DNA from: a virus
IMG/VR virus record: IMGVR_UViG_3300031576_000009
Location: 1 to 64,000 of that record
Reading direction: 5' to 3' (one strand)
DNA length: 64,000 nucleotides
In this document: positions 33,213-41,549 of the stretch, one piece after another
Numbering within the stretch: the first letter of the stretch is position 1
Layout of the letters: each line of letters opens with the position of its first letter
Notes under the pieces: model-generated
What the model saw: only the letters and a program-made list of their open reading frames with translations
What the model was told of the DNA's origin: nothing
The model's database searches: none
Program-made: the position numbers and the translations under genes

Positions 33213-34394
33213 TCAGAGCTTCCTCCCGTACAGGCGATAGAACTCCTCGACGGCTGCCGTCTCAGGATGGTTCGCACGGCGCAAGCGCCGGATGAGGGAC
33301 GTAGGGTTTGAGGCTGCCCTGCCGTAACGTGTGAGTGGAACGTTCATACCACCAAACGACCACGGGGATTCGGTCGCCCGGCGATAGACCGTCTTCCGCT
33401 CTCCGAGATCGATCTCCCTGTAGTTGACACGCTTGATCCGCGACAGGATTGCCGCCGGCTTCGACGCCTTGCTGATTGCCACCTTAGTGGTCGTCGCTCG
33501 CTGCACACTGCGCGACGGCAAGGCGATGCGTTCGCGGGGAATGGTACTTGTACGTTGAAGCTCACGCAGAACAGTCCGGTGTCGTTCCGTAATACTCGGA
33601 GCTGACGAGATGGTGCGAAGATGCTGTACTGTATCAACTAGCCGAGCAGGAACACGATAATACATGCGTCCCTCTTTCTCAAACCGTGGTAGCCCACGGC
33701 GCACACCGGACAGCATCTGACCCACGGCGCGGCGCTCTCGCTCGATGATCGCCGGCAGTCCTCGCCCCTTGAAAACGATCGAGGGATTGGTCGTGATCTG
33801 CTTCGGTATTCCCCGCCGTCCCTCCAGTGCACGGCTGCCCAGCAGGGCGATCGGACCGCCCGCCACGTAGCCAAGCATCCCATGCACGCGCGTGAGCGCG
33901 GCCATGTTGGGCACCATGTAGAGCGAGCGACCACCGGGCCACATATCACCGGGGTAATCGGTACCAAGCCGGCGAGTTACTGCACGGCCGACCCGCTTGA
34001 CCAACTCGTTCGTCTGCCCTGAGAGCGCGCCCTGCTGCAGCGCGGTCCGCTTGCGTCCGAGCCAGCCACGGTAGGCCTGCTTCGCAAGCTCCTTTCCTTC
34101 ATCCGTCGTGCGGCGGATGCGCTTATCGAGGAAGAGGTGGAAGTCACCGACGAACTCGGTGAGCGGGCGCTTCACGTTGACGAAGCGGTTGACGAGTGAG
34201 CTGACCCGTACGCCCTTGACCGGACCACCGATTAGCATCCGCGCCAGGGACATCGATCCCGCTCGGCGCGCTCCCGCTCGCGCAAGGACGGCGCTGGAGT
34301 ATGCAGACTTCGCCCAGATCGCTCGCCACTGCGCCGCCGTCAGGCGGCGGTGCCGCGAAAGCATACGCTGGGTCCGTGAGAGTACCGCCATCAT
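33213..34394 (-). CDS. Basic helical protein with N-terminal QWRAIWAK module
   Basis: 393 residues, ATGA overlap. Residues about 18-31 (LTAAQWRAIWAKSAY) match the module shared with eight neighbours. The rest is strongly basic with Arg/Ala-rich helices (RGWLGRKRTALQQGA) and some Gly-Pro loops (HGMLGYVAGGPIALLG). No enzyme motif seen. Possible internal virion or ejected protein by association with the block. Confidence 0.6.
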   Translation of the reverse strand: MMAVLSRTQRMLSRHRRLTAAQWRAIWAKSAYSSAVLARAGARRAGSMSLARMLIGGPVKGVRVSSLVNRFVNVKRPLTEFVGDFHLFLDKRIRRTTDEGKELAKQAYRGWLGRKRTALQQGALSGQTNELVKRVGRAVTRRLGTDYPGDMWPGGRSLYMVPNMAALTRVHGMLGYVAGGPIALLGSRALEGRRGIPKQITTNPSIVFKGRGLPAIIERERRAVGQMLSGVRRGLPRFEKEGRMYYRVPARLVDTVQHLRTISSAPSITERHRTVLRELQRTSTIPRERIALPSRSVQRATTTKVAISKASKPAAILSRIKRVNYREIDLGERKTVYRRATESPWSFGGMNVPLTRYGRAASNPTSLIRRLRRANHPETAAVEEFYRLYGRKL

Positions 34395-35131
34395 AGCGAC
34401 GACTTCCGGTAGTTCCTCCGCGCCACCTGAAAGGTGCGCGCGAGCTCCAGGCGCCGAGACCGAATGCGGTTCACAACCGCCCGCTTTAGTGCCCGACGGG
34501 CACGATCATCAATCGTGATCCGACTGATCGCACTCTCCATTGGCGGCACTACCCCACGCCATTGTCCTGCTGCCCGCCGTACGGAGTCGGCCGAGATGCG
34601 AAAGTGCCGCATCACTTCCGCCTGTGTGTCGCTCAGCGGGCTACCGAACGCCGCACTGCGGATCGCCTTCGCGATCGGGCGCGAGGCCTTGTTGATGGCT
34701 GTCTTTCCGAACTGATAGGCGGCCTTCTGCGCATCGTCGGCCATCGATTCGAGTGGACGCTCGACATCGAGTGGCGAGGCGCGCTTGTGGAGCTTCCACC
34801 ACGGGGCAGTCGGATCGCCGGGGATCGCCTCCTTGGCGAACTTCCGACGAAGCACGTCGTGGAGAAGCTTCTTCAGCTTCCCAACGAGCACATCCTGTGT
34901 CCGCCAAGGCTCATTCGCCTCGAAGTGCTGGGTGAAGCCGACGACACGCTTCCCACCTTCGAAGTTCGGACGGACCGCTTCACCCAGACCGCTGGAGATA
35001 CCGGTGAACTTCTCCTTCGCCACGCCAACGATCGCGGCGACACGACCGTAGCGCGCGACACGCTGCGCAGCCTTGGCGAAGATAGCCCGCCACTGCTGAC
35101 GCGTGATCAGATGTCGGGCAGCGCTGAGCAT
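34391..35131 (-). CDS. Basic helical protein with N-terminal QQWRAIFAK module
   Basis: 246 residues; next gene starts in an ATGA overlap. The module is ITRQQWRAIFAKAAQ (residues about 9-23), the closest relative being the downstream neighbour's QWRAIWAK. The body is helical and basic, with QFGKTAINKASRPIAKAIRS and a C-terminal Arg-rich stretch. No known family. Confidence 0.6.
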   Translation of the reverse strand: MLSAARHLITRQQWRAIFAKAAQRVARYGRVAAIVGVAKEKFTGISSGLGEAVRPNFEGGKRVVGFTQHFEANEPWRTQDVLVGKLKKLLHDVLRRKFAKEAIPGDPTAPWWKLHKRASPLDVERPLESMADDAQKAAYQFGKTAINKASRPIAKAIRSAAFGSPLSDTQAEVMRHFRISADSVRRAAGQWRGVVPPMESAISRITIDDRARRALKRAVVNRIRSRRLELARTFQVARRNYRKSSL

Positions 35132-35134
35132 CGA

Positions 35135-35836
35135 TCAGTCGACGCGCTCCCGCGCCCGTGTAGCCCGCTGCCGTTCGAGCTCGCGAGCGATCCGCCGGTA
35201 CTCACTCTTATAGTGCGCGAGCTGCATCCCGCCCTCGTTCTCCATCGTCTTCAGGAGGTTGGTCATGTGCTCGGCCATGATCGCCTGCCCGAGCGGCGAA
35301 TTTTCCTGGCCGATGCGGCGGAGATTGTCGCGGAGCGACTTCACCTCGCTCAGGATGTGCTCGCGTTCGAAGCCGCGGCGGAGCTTGCTCCGCCGCTCGA
35401 TCGGATTCGTGAGCAGGCCCATGCGAGGCTCACCGCCCGTGATAATGGTCTGGATCGCCCCGAGGGGACGACGCAGACGCTTCCGCAGCGCCTCTTCGCG
35501 GGCAACGCTGCGCTCTGCGAGATGGCGCTCGGCCTCCCGTGCGAGATAGTCGAGCCCCCAGGAGATTGGGAGCTCAGTGACCTTCGCGGCCGTCGAGGCG
35601 ATCCGGGTCGCAACATCCGACACGTCCGCTGCCGCCACGCGCGCTTTGGCCTTCTCCTTCTGCATGGCGGCGTACCGCTTCGCACCACCAGGCGCTCCCA
35701 AGATGTACTTGCCGCCTCTGGCTGCGGTGCGACCGACGGCCGCGGCGCTCACACGAATCGGCACGGCGATACGACGCCCGCCGTGCCGAATGGTTCGCCA
35801 GATGACTCCCTCTCGCTTGGTCGACTCGTCTGCCAC
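35135..35836 (-). CDS. Basic helical protein of the module block, without the module
   Basis: 233 residues, GTG start with TAGGAG. N-terminus MADESTKREGVIWRTIRHGG, then Arg/Ala-rich helices and a coiled-coil-like C-terminus (EYRRIARELERQRATRARE). It shares composition with the neighbours but not the QRRA motif, so it serves as an internal contrast when testing the module hypothesis. Confidence 0.6.
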   Translation of the reverse strand: MADESTKREGVIWRTIRHGGRRIAVPIRVSAAAVGRTAARGGKYILGAPGGAKRYAAMQKEKAKARVAAADVSDVATRIASTAAKVTELPISWGLDYLAREAERHLAERSVAREEALRKRLRRPLGAIQTIITGGEPRMGLLTNPIERRSKLRRGFEREHILSEVKSLRDNLRRIGQENSPLGQAIMAEHMTNLLKTMENEGGMQLAHYKSEYRRIARELERQRATRARERVD

Positions 35837-35845
35837 AGTAGACTC

Positions 35846-36535
35846 CTAATAGTCGTGCTGCCGCTGGATCACTCCGGCGACGCGCGGATCGTACGTGGGG
35901 CGATGTGGACGGCTGACGACCACCGGCGCCGAGTACTGTTCGATGCCGCGCTGCAGCTGCGTCCGATGGCGTACCTTCGAGCGCGCACGCGTGTAGAGCC
36001 TGTAGCCGATGTGTCCGGCACCGATGACCGGCAGTGCGGTTGCGGCGAATCCGGCTGCTCCGCGCACGCGGCGCAGGTATGTGAACGCGGACTGCATCGC
36101 TTCGCGCCCTCCTCCAGGAGCAATGAACGCCCGGTGGATGGAGGCCTTCCCCTGCCACGCCCGCTTCGCGGCCAGCATGGCGGCATGTGTTGCCGTGTTC
36201 GCAGTGTCGCCTACACGAGCGGCGCCAACGGCTTCGTAGAGCGATCGCGCGATCCGCGGAGCGCGCATGGTCGCGACATACGTCTTGCGCAGAACCTGCG
36301 TCCGTCCCCGGAACGTTCGGGACAGCCGATGCGCCCCATAGGCAGCGAGCCCGTATCGCGCCGCGATGGGCACTTCCGGATAGTCCCGGTCCGGGTTGGC
36401 GGCGATGAGCCCGACTGTTCCGATGGCCACGCGCCGATGCACGGTCGGTGAGCGCACGAAGCCGCCGAACTTCTCCCGTGCCAGCCGGAGTGCGATCGCA
36501 ACCGCAGCTCTTTGTTGTTGGTTCACGAATCGCAT
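35846..36535 (-). CDS. Basic protein with degenerate N-terminal QQRAAVA module
   Basis: 229 residues, ATG at 36535. Starts MRFVNQQQRAAVAIALRLAR: the QRAA part is kept, FARL is replaced by AIAL. The body contains hydrophobic pieces (GTVGLIAANPD; GAAGFAATALPVIGAGHIGY) between Arg-rich helices. Likely the same class as its neighbours. Confidence 0.55.
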   Translation of the reverse strand: MRFVNQQQRAAVAIALRLAREKFGGFVRSPTVHRRVAIGTVGLIAANPDRDYPEVPIAARYGLAAYGAHRLSRTFRGRTQVLRKTYVATMRAPRIARSLYEAVGAARVGDTANTATHAAMLAAKRAWQGKASIHRAFIAPGGGREAMQSAFTYLRRVRGAAGFAATALPVIGAGHIGYRLYTRARSKVRHRTQLQRGIEQYSAPVVVSRPHRPTYDPRVAGVIQRQHDY

Positions 36536-36538
36536 GCG

Positions 36539-36805
36539 TTACCTCACGTGCACCACTGGTGCGCGGACCTTCTGGAACGGCCGCTGGAAGCGGAACAGCC
36601 GCTCCCGAAGTATTCTACTCACTCGCCGGATTGTTAGCACGTCGCCCATCCGAGCTCCGAGACGGATGATAGGATGTCGCAGCACACGAGCAGCGACAAC
36701 CGCAGCCCCAAGGCTCGCGAGCTTGATGTTCCGACGGCGCCGGGCTCGTCGATTACGGATCGAGGCCATCACAGCCCGACGCTGTTCATCCGAAGTGAAG
36801 CGCAT
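36539..36805 (-). CDS. 88-residue protein with N-terminal DEQRRAVMASI module
   Basis: The ATG at 36805 is used because it overlaps the preceding stop (TGATG). Starts MRFTSDEQRRAVMASIRNRR; the core Q-R-R-A is intact. Then a very basic stretch (RRARRRRNIK), a hydrophobic helix (LASLGAAVVAARVL) and basic C-terminus. Short version of the module proteins. Confidence 0.6.
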   Translation of the reverse strand: MRFTSDEQRRAVMASIRNRRARRRRNIKLASLGAAVVAARVLRHPIIRLGARMGDVLTIRRVSRILRERLFRFQRPFQKVRAPVVHVR

Positions 36806-36975
36806 CACGGACCTGTACGGAACCGTTCTGGCATTCCCGATGCGAATGCCGTGCGATTAGCTCCTTTCATCACCGAGGGCCCACTGGTACGGAATAGCGG
36901 CTTCGCCTTCTTGGGACCCGATTGCTTGCGTCGGATCGTCTTGATCGAGGTCATGTACTTCCGTGGCGTGAACAT
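36805..36975 (-). CDS. 56-residue basic protein
   Basis: ATG at 36975 preceded by GAGGGTGGG; the TGA overlaps the next ATG. Begins MFTPRKYMTSIKTIRRKQS and contains PKKAKP and NRTAFASGMPERF. pI very high. It fills the gap after the sigma factor exactly. Could be a DNA-binding peptide; no family. Confidence 0.6.
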   Translation of the reverse strand: MFTPRKYMTSIKTIRRKQSGPKKAKPLFRTSGPSVMKGANRTAFASGMPERFRTGP

Positions 36976-36994
36976 CAGCGTCCCACCCTCGTCT

Positions 36995-37654
36995 TCATGC
37001 CGCTCTCCTCATCTTCGCGAACTCACTCACGGTGACGTACTGATTCAACCGCTTGATTGCCCGCTGTTGAATCTTCTTAATGCGCAACGGCTTCATACGC
37101 AACCGCTGGGCGACGGCCTTCGCGGGCAAATCCTGCAGCACTCGGAGTTGCAGTACTCGCCGTTCTTGGAGTGGGAGACGGCGCAGGAGCTGCTGCACGT
37201 GCACGCGGGACTCGACCGCACCGATCCCACCATCATCGGCGTGGCGTCCGCCGTGCACCTCGGGAGCAAACTCGACAGTCGACGGGAGCGGGCCAAGCGC
37301 CGCGAGCTTCTTGATGTGCCGCTCCGGGACGCGTACGGTCGTCTTCTGAATCTCGCGCAGGACCCGATTGCGGATCGCGATTACCGCCCCGGTCGAGAAG
37401 CGCGTGCTCCGGCGTGGGTTGTAGCGGCGGGCGAACTCCAAGAGCCCCACATTTCCGGCCGAGATCAGGTCTTCGCGCATGCCCTCGATACGTGGGCCGA
37501 ACTTGCGCATGTGCTGCCCCACGACCTTGTGGACGAGCCCCTGGTTATGCTCCGCCAGGCGGGCGAATATGGCCCGACGCTGCCGATCGGACATCATCTT
37601 CCGACGACCGAGCCGGCGTGCTCCCATACGGCGAATGGCGGCCTGGCGTCTCAC
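36995..37654 (-). CDS. Sigma-70 family factor carrying the QRRAIFARL module
   Basis: 219 residues from GTG 37654 (GTGA overlap); ATGs at codons 10, 20 and 21 are alternatives. Residues 22-33 are SDRQRRAIFARL, the block module. Region 2 follows: GLVHKVVGQHMRKFG, then EDLISAGNVGLLEFARRY and RFSTGAVIAIRNRVLREIQ. Region 4: LPLQERRVLQLRV, then LPAKAVAQRLRMKPLRIKKIQQ (helix-turn-helix, split here by wording). No regions 1.1 or 3 of size. It should bind core RNA polymerase and recognise a promoter. Placed among putative virion proteins, it may be carried in the particle. Confidence 0.85.
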   Translation of the reverse strand: MRRQAAIRRMGARRLGRRKMMSDRQRRAIFARLAEHNQGLVHKVVGQHMRKFGPRIEGMREDLISAGNVGLLEFARRYNPRRSTRFSTGAVIAIRNRVLREIQKTTVRVPERHIKKLAALGPLPSTVEFAPEVHGGRHADDGGIGAVESRVHVQQLLRRLPLQERRVLQLRVLQDLPAKAVAQRLRMKPLRIKKIQQRAIKRLNQYVTVSEFAKMRRAA

Positions 37655-37845
37655 GTCTTGTCCTTCTTCTCCTCCGGCGGAGGGTGCTCCGTGAGCAAAC
37701 GCTCCAGCTGCGCGATCTGCGCCATCTCGATCCGCACGTTCATGCGATTGATCAGTTTGATCGCGATCGGCTTGCCGACGTGCTTCGCCACGCGATTGAA
37801 GTGGATCGCACGGAGTAGGTTTGATCGGTGTGGTTCGTTCATCAT
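37651..37845 (-). CDS. 64-residue helical small protein
   Basis: ATGA overlap at the start, GTGA overlap with the sigma gene at the end. Basic helical first half (NLLRAIHFNRVAKHVG) and acidic/Pro end (LLTEHPPPEEKKDKT). Sequence too short for family. Coupling to the sigma factor suggests a possible partner (for example an anti-sigma or chaperone), but that is speculation. Confidence 0.55.
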   Translation of the reverse strand: MMNEPHRSNLLRAIHFNRVAKHVGKPIAIKLINRMNVRIEMAQIAQLERLLTEHPPPEEKKDKT

Positions 37846-38267
37846 GATCCACCACCTCGACGATCACGCTCGTGTCGCTCTCGATCTGCTTTCTGCAAAT
37901 TCTCCAGGCGATCCACGAAACGCTCCATGCCCAACTGGGTCCGATTGTGAAAGTCGCGATCCTGCTCTTCGTGCATCGTCTGTCGAGTTTCCTGCTTGAT
38001 CATCCGACCATTCAGTTTCGCCATCTCGGTCTGTACTTCACCAATCTTCATCTCGATGCCGGACAGATCGCGACGGTGATCGGCACGAAAGAGATCGAAC
38101 TCCTGCTTGTTCTCCTTGCGGAGCTCCAAGATCGATCCCTGCATCGCTGACTGGCTATGATCGATCTTCGAACGCAGCTGTCGCGCCATGCGCAGCATGC
38201 CGACGAAGCCCGTCGTCATGAAGAACAAGATCAGCCCACTTAGGACTTCGCCCCAGTTGATCGACAT
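37842..38267 (-). CDS. Membrane-anchored coiled-coil protein
   Basis: 141 residues; ATG at 38267 starts MSINWGEVLSGLILFFMTTG, a single N-terminal membrane span, followed by a long coiled coil (RQLRSKIDHSQSAMQGSILE ... LNGRMIKQETRQTMHEEQ). It resembles an inner-membrane spanin (Rz-like) or DUF1640/XhlA-like cell-lysis protein in design. It overlaps the membrane protein just upstream. Confidence 0.6.
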   Translation of the reverse strand: MSINWGEVLSGLILFFMTTGFVGMLRMARQLRSKIDHSQSAMQGSILELRKENKQEFDLFRADHRRDLSGIEMKIGEVQTEMAKLNGRMIKQETRQTMHEEQDRDFHNRTQLGMERFVDRLENLQKADRERHERDRRGGGS

Positions 38268-38548
38268 GCGTTCTCCATACGCTTGATCGCCCGAGCTAGA
38301 TGGCAGAACTGTGAACGATTGAACTGTCGGTTTTGCAGAATCTCCTGCCGGTTCCTCTGTGACTGTTTGGCGAGCTCCTCCGGCGGATAGGTAACCCGCA
38401 GTCCCGTAAGCGTCGCAACAATAATCAACACGGAGGCGCACGCGATGACGATGATGGTCCAGATCACCACCCGCTCGCCGGTCAGCGGGCGCCAACGTCG
38501 CGCTACCCCTGGCTCTGCCAACGATGCGCTTCCAGGCTCTTCTTCCAT
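38240..38548 (-). CDS. Small single-span membrane protein
   Basis: 102 residues from ATG 38548, which overlaps the glycosyltransferase gene by 46 bases; GTG codons at 38470 or 38467 are alternatives without such overlap. A basic pre-segment (ARRWRPLTGER) is followed by one span (VVIWTIIVIACASVLIIVA) and a charged helix. With its downstream neighbour it could form a two-gene lysis or membrane module. Start is uncertain. Confidence 0.5.
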   Translation of the reverse strand: MEEEPGSASLAEPGVARRWRPLTGERVVIWTIIVIACASVLIIVATLTGLRVTYPPEELAKQSQRNRQEILQNRQFNRSQFCHLARAIKRMENACRSTGAKS

Positions 38549-39336
38549 GCCTCGAATCCCGGTGGGAGGTCGATGTCGATCGGAAAGCGCTGGCCGCTGA
38601 TCTCCATGTGCCAGCAGAACATCCGCGTATCGACGAGGAAGGGGAACCGCTTCGTGACGAGCGACTTCCATCGCGTCTTGGCCAATGCCTTCGACTCGAT
38701 GACTCTGGTACAGAAGTTCAGGTCCTCGGTGCCGACCTGCCGTGCCCACATTCCCGTCTCGGGATCACAGAACGTGGCCCGCGGCGTGATGAACACCTGA
38801 CGGACCTCGCTGCGATCGGACAGGCGAATCTTCGACGCCTTCTTCGCCATCGCTATCAGGAGCTCGCGATGAATCATGGTGAAGCCCATGCCCATTCCAT
38901 CGCACCACACCTGGTCACCGAGCTTGAAGTCCCGGAACGCCCCGTTGCCGCGCCCGCGGTAGATGAGCGGCTCCGCCGGGTAGCTCTTGGTGTAGTACAG
39001 ACCGGCGATGATCGGCGTGGGAGGCTTCCGCATGAACTCGTCCGCCCAGATGAACGTGTTCGGAGGACAGAGCACGTCGTGATCGAGGAAGAAGAGCCAC
39101 TCCCGTCCGTTCTGCAGGAAGGTACGCACCAGCAGATTGCGCGCCTCGGCGACGCTGTAGCCCAGCGTCGAGGAAGTCAGCTGGGCCGTGTGCGTCGACT
39201 CCCAGTTGGTCGGGATAATGATGCCCGAGTTGGCCAGATGCCACTCGTACCGAATGACGCCCGTCGTCGGGATGCAGAGATGCACCCGTGGCCGATGCGG
39301 CGTCTTGTTCACCTTCAGGTCGAGTACTTTTCCCAT
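38503..39336 (-). CDS. GT-A glycosyltransferase-like protein
   Basis: 277 residues; ATG at 39336 with RBS AGAGGT (the longer frame is shadow). N-terminal strand VHLCIPTTGVIRYEWHLA, AEARNLLVRTFLQ, and the metal-binding region WLFFLDHDVLCPPNTF (D-H-D in place of DxD) mark a GT-A fold. CDGMGMGFTMIHRELL and the late EDLNFCTRV are typical GT2 acceptor-site positions. It lies inside the QRRAxFARL block next to a methyltransferase gene. Confidence 0.75.
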   Translation of the reverse strand: MGKVLDLKVNKTPHRPRVHLCIPTTGVIRYEWHLANSGIIIPTNWESTHTAQLTSSTLGYSVAEARNLLVRTFLQNGREWLFFLDHDVLCPPNTFIWADEFMRKPPTPIIAGLYYTKSYPAEPLIYRGRGNGAFRDFKLGDQVWCDGMGMGFTMIHRELLIAMAKKASKIRLSDRSEVRQVFITPRATFCDPETGMWARQVGTEDLNFCTRVIESKALAKTRWKSLVTKRFPFLVDTRMFCWHMEISGQRFPIDIDLPPGFEAWKKSLEAHRWQSQG

Positions 39337-39364
39337 CGGTACCTCTACAGACGGAAGCCACTCA

Positions 39365-39751
39365 TCAGTAACCTCGCCGCTGAATGCGCTGTGCGACCCG
39401 GCGTTGAATGTCCCGACCGCGCGCCCGTGCGATGAGGCCCACGCGCCGCGTCCGCGCCTGAGCAACGACCGTTCGCGCGCCGCGCGCTGCGCTGGACATA
39501 CCGAACTTGAGCCCGCTCGTGATCGCCTTCGAGATGCCGAGTCGTGACGCTGCTGCGCCGCCGAGCACTCCTGCGCCCAGAACCCCAGCTGCAAGGAGGC
39601 CGTATCCGGCCACCCTCCCGGCCCGGCCGAGATCACGATATGTTGCTCCACTCTTCGTCCGCTTCGTCCCACGGCCACTGCCGCTCTTACCCTCGTTCAG
39701 CCGAGCGAACATGGCAGCGCGCTGCTGCGGAGACATACGAGTAACGGGCAT
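39365..39751 (-). CDS. Gly/Ala-rich protein with N-terminal QQRAAMFARL module
   Basis: 128 residues; ATG at 39751. Module MSPQQRAAMFARLNEGKSG. A basic linker (GRGTKRTKSG) and a hydrophobic Gly/Ala-rich span (GYGLLAAGVLGAGVLGGAA) come next, then Arg-rich helices to the end (RDIQRRVAQRIQRRGY). Membrane-active or internal virion protein by look. Confidence 0.6.
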   Translation of the reverse strand: MPVTRMSPQQRAAMFARLNEGKSGSGRGTKRTKSGATYRDLGRAGRVAGYGLLAAGVLGAGVLGGAAASRLGISKAITSGLKFGMSSAARGARTVVAQARTRRVGLIARARGRDIQRRVAQRIQRRGY

Positions 39752-39753
39752 GA

Positions 39754-40341
39754 TCAAATCTCCTGTGATCCCTTCTGCGCGATATTGACCTTACGTTTCA
39801 CGCCGACCTTGAGGAGCTTCTTCAAGAGCTCCGGCTCCTTCACGACACGCATGATGACTTCCATGTTGCCGACCACGTTCCATTCCAGCCGCTCCAGGAA
39901 GAGCGGCGGTGGCTCGTAAATGCGGTACAGGATGTTCGGCTGACCGTTCTGTGGGCGTGGATCGAAGTACTGCCAGGTGGCCTCGTTGAACCCCGGTCGC
40001 GTGTGCGTCGGGTCCTGGTAGGCACCGAACGAGCCTGCGTACGGTACCGAGATCAGCACCTGACAGCCATGCTTCCCGACCCGGTAGATTTCGGCCATGA
40101 CCGCGAGGAAGTTCCGCGGATCGATGTGCTCCAGGATATGGCTGGCGAGGATCGTGATGCAGCTGTCATTCGGGATCGGCCACGGCATCTTCTCCAAATC
40201 GTGGATGAAGTCCGCTTCGGGGATCGGACGCTTGTCCATCCCAACGTAGCCCTGCTGCTTCGCCCGACCACAGCCGATGTCGAGCTGGATGCCGCCCTTC
40301 TCATCGAGCAGCTTCTGCAGTTCGTCGTGTGCGACGGCCAT
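39754..40341 (-). CDS. SAM-dependent methyltransferase
   Basis: 195 residues, ATG at 40341 with AGAGGAG. Class I motifs: IQLDIGCGRAKQQGYVGMD (motif I), then ILASHILEHIDPRNFLAVM (motif II/III region) and VLISVPYAGSFGAYQD. The HILEHI and PYAG features match the MTase family associated with glycan or small-molecule methylation (Methyltransf_11-like). It lies next to module proteins and one gene away from a glycosyltransferase. Confidence 0.8.
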   Translation of the reverse strand: MAVAHDELQKLLDEKGGIQLDIGCGRAKQQGYVGMDKRPIPEADFIHDLEKMPWPIPNDSCITILASHILEHIDPRNFLAVMAEIYRVGKHGCQVLISVPYAGSFGAYQDPTHTRPGFNEATWQYFDPRPQNGQPNILYRIYEPPPLFLERLEWNVVGNMEVIMRVVKEPELLKKLLKVGVKRKVNIAQKGSQEI

Positions 40342-41067
40342 TCACGTACTCCTCTGTCGACGACGATCCCGAATCCGCTGCCAGAAGGACAGCGTCGGTG
40401 ACGCCGTGATGTGGTACAGTCTGCGAATCTGGTGCGCCTGGCGCGTGGCAGGCAACGCAGTCGACGCGAGCGTGCCGGCCGCGAAGAGGATCGCACCCTT
40501 CCCGGAAACCTTTGGCTGCTCCTCGATGAGCCGCGGCTGACTCCGATGGTGCTGGAGCTTGATGCCGGTGTACGCCGTACCGACAGCTGCCGCCGCGAGC
40601 GGGACGACATGCCCGAGCAGAAAGCCCATGCGGGTGCTGGTCAGATTATTGCGCGACCATATCCGCTTCGGCGTGTAGATCGGAATCGAGTGGACGAGCG
40701 CGCGTTCACCTAGAAAGCTGCTGACGCCCAGCAGGGCTTGCCCCAAGAGCGCCTTCTTCTTCGTCCGCACGGTCTCGGAGGCCGGCTTCCCCCGGAACTT
40801 CTGAGCAAAAATTGTGCCAATTACCGGTGCGGCGGCGTAGGCGGCCACATACGGACCCCATGCCTTGGGGAACTTCCGCAGGGGGACGTGGGAGACACTC
40901 TCACGGATCGCAAAACCACCCGCCAGGAGGCTCCCAGAGCCCACCAGAGCCATTTGCACGCCGGGGGATAGCTTCCCCCACCGACGCTTCACGACACGGG
41001 CTCCTCTGCGGACCTGACGCAGCCGAGCGAACATCGCCCGCCGCTGGTCGTCCGGGATGAGCCTCAC
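40342..41067 (-). CDS. Protein with N-terminal DDQRRAMFARL module
   Basis: 241 residues, GTG start in a GTGA overlap: VRLIPDDQRRAMFARLRQVR. After the module the chain has alternating hydrophobic and basic parts (VQMALVGSGSLLAGGFAIRE; WGPYVAAYAAAPVIGTIFAQ; LLGHVVPLAAAAVGTAYTG), several of which could span or insert into a membrane. No enzyme motif. Confidence 0.6.
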   Translation of the reverse strand: MRLIPDDQRRAMFARLRQVRRGARVVKRRWGKLSPGVQMALVGSGSLLAGGFAIRESVSHVPLRKFPKAWGPYVAAYAAAPVIGTIFAQKFRGKPASETVRTKKKALLGQALLGVSSFLGERALVHSIPIYTPKRIWSRNNLTSTRMGFLLGHVVPLAAAAVGTAYTGIKLQHHRSQPRLIEEQPKVSGKGAILFAAGTLASTALPATRQAHQIRRLYHITASPTLSFWQRIRDRRRQRST

Positions 41068-41549
41068 AGGCGGAGCCTCGCCCGGAAGAGCCGCTGGACC
41101 CGGCCACTCGACCCGATGAGCCCTCCGATGAGCTGCGGCCCGACCTTCTCGATCTTCTGACGCTCTGTGCGGCGCCCGAGGATTGTCCGGCGGATGAGGT
41201 AATCCCCAAGCACGTAGGCCGGAATCTCGACCGCGGCCGTACGCAGGATGTTTCCCGCGAGTACGCGCCCACGTACGCGTGTGCGAAAGAGCTTCGTCCC
41301 GCGGCCCACGGCCCGCGCGGAGGCGCGCACGCCGAAGCGGCCGAAGAACTTGGTCACCGGGCGTGCAGCGCCGAGCCTGCTAGTCAGGTAGCCACCCACG
41401 GCGAAGGCCGGAATCGCGATCGCGGTCTCGGTCACGTACGGATGGCGCTGATAGAACGAACGAGCGATTGCCTGACCTCGTGCGATGGGTCGAGCTCCAC
41501 GGAGCCGAGCGAAGATTGCACGACGCTGTTGTTCGTTCTGGAAGGTCAT
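41064..41549 (-). CDS. Protein with N-terminal QQRRAIFARL module
   Basis: 161 residues; the ATG at 41549 (ATGA overlap) is chosen over a longer shadow. MTFQNEQQRRAIFARLRG. The body contains Ala/Ile hydrophobic segments (ETAIAIPAFAVGGYLTSRLG; ILRTAAVEIPAYVLGDYLI) and basic helices, ending VQRLFRARLRL. Same architecture as 40342-41067 and 41546-42085. Confidence 0.6.
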   Translation of the reverse strand: MTFQNEQQRRAIFARLRGARPIARGQAIARSFYQRHPYVTETAIAIPAFAVGGYLTSRLGAARPVTKFFGRFGVRASARAVGRGTKLFRTRVRGRVLAGNILRTAAVEIPAYVLGDYLIRRTILGRRTERQKIEKVGPQLIGGLIGSSGRVQRLFRARLRL

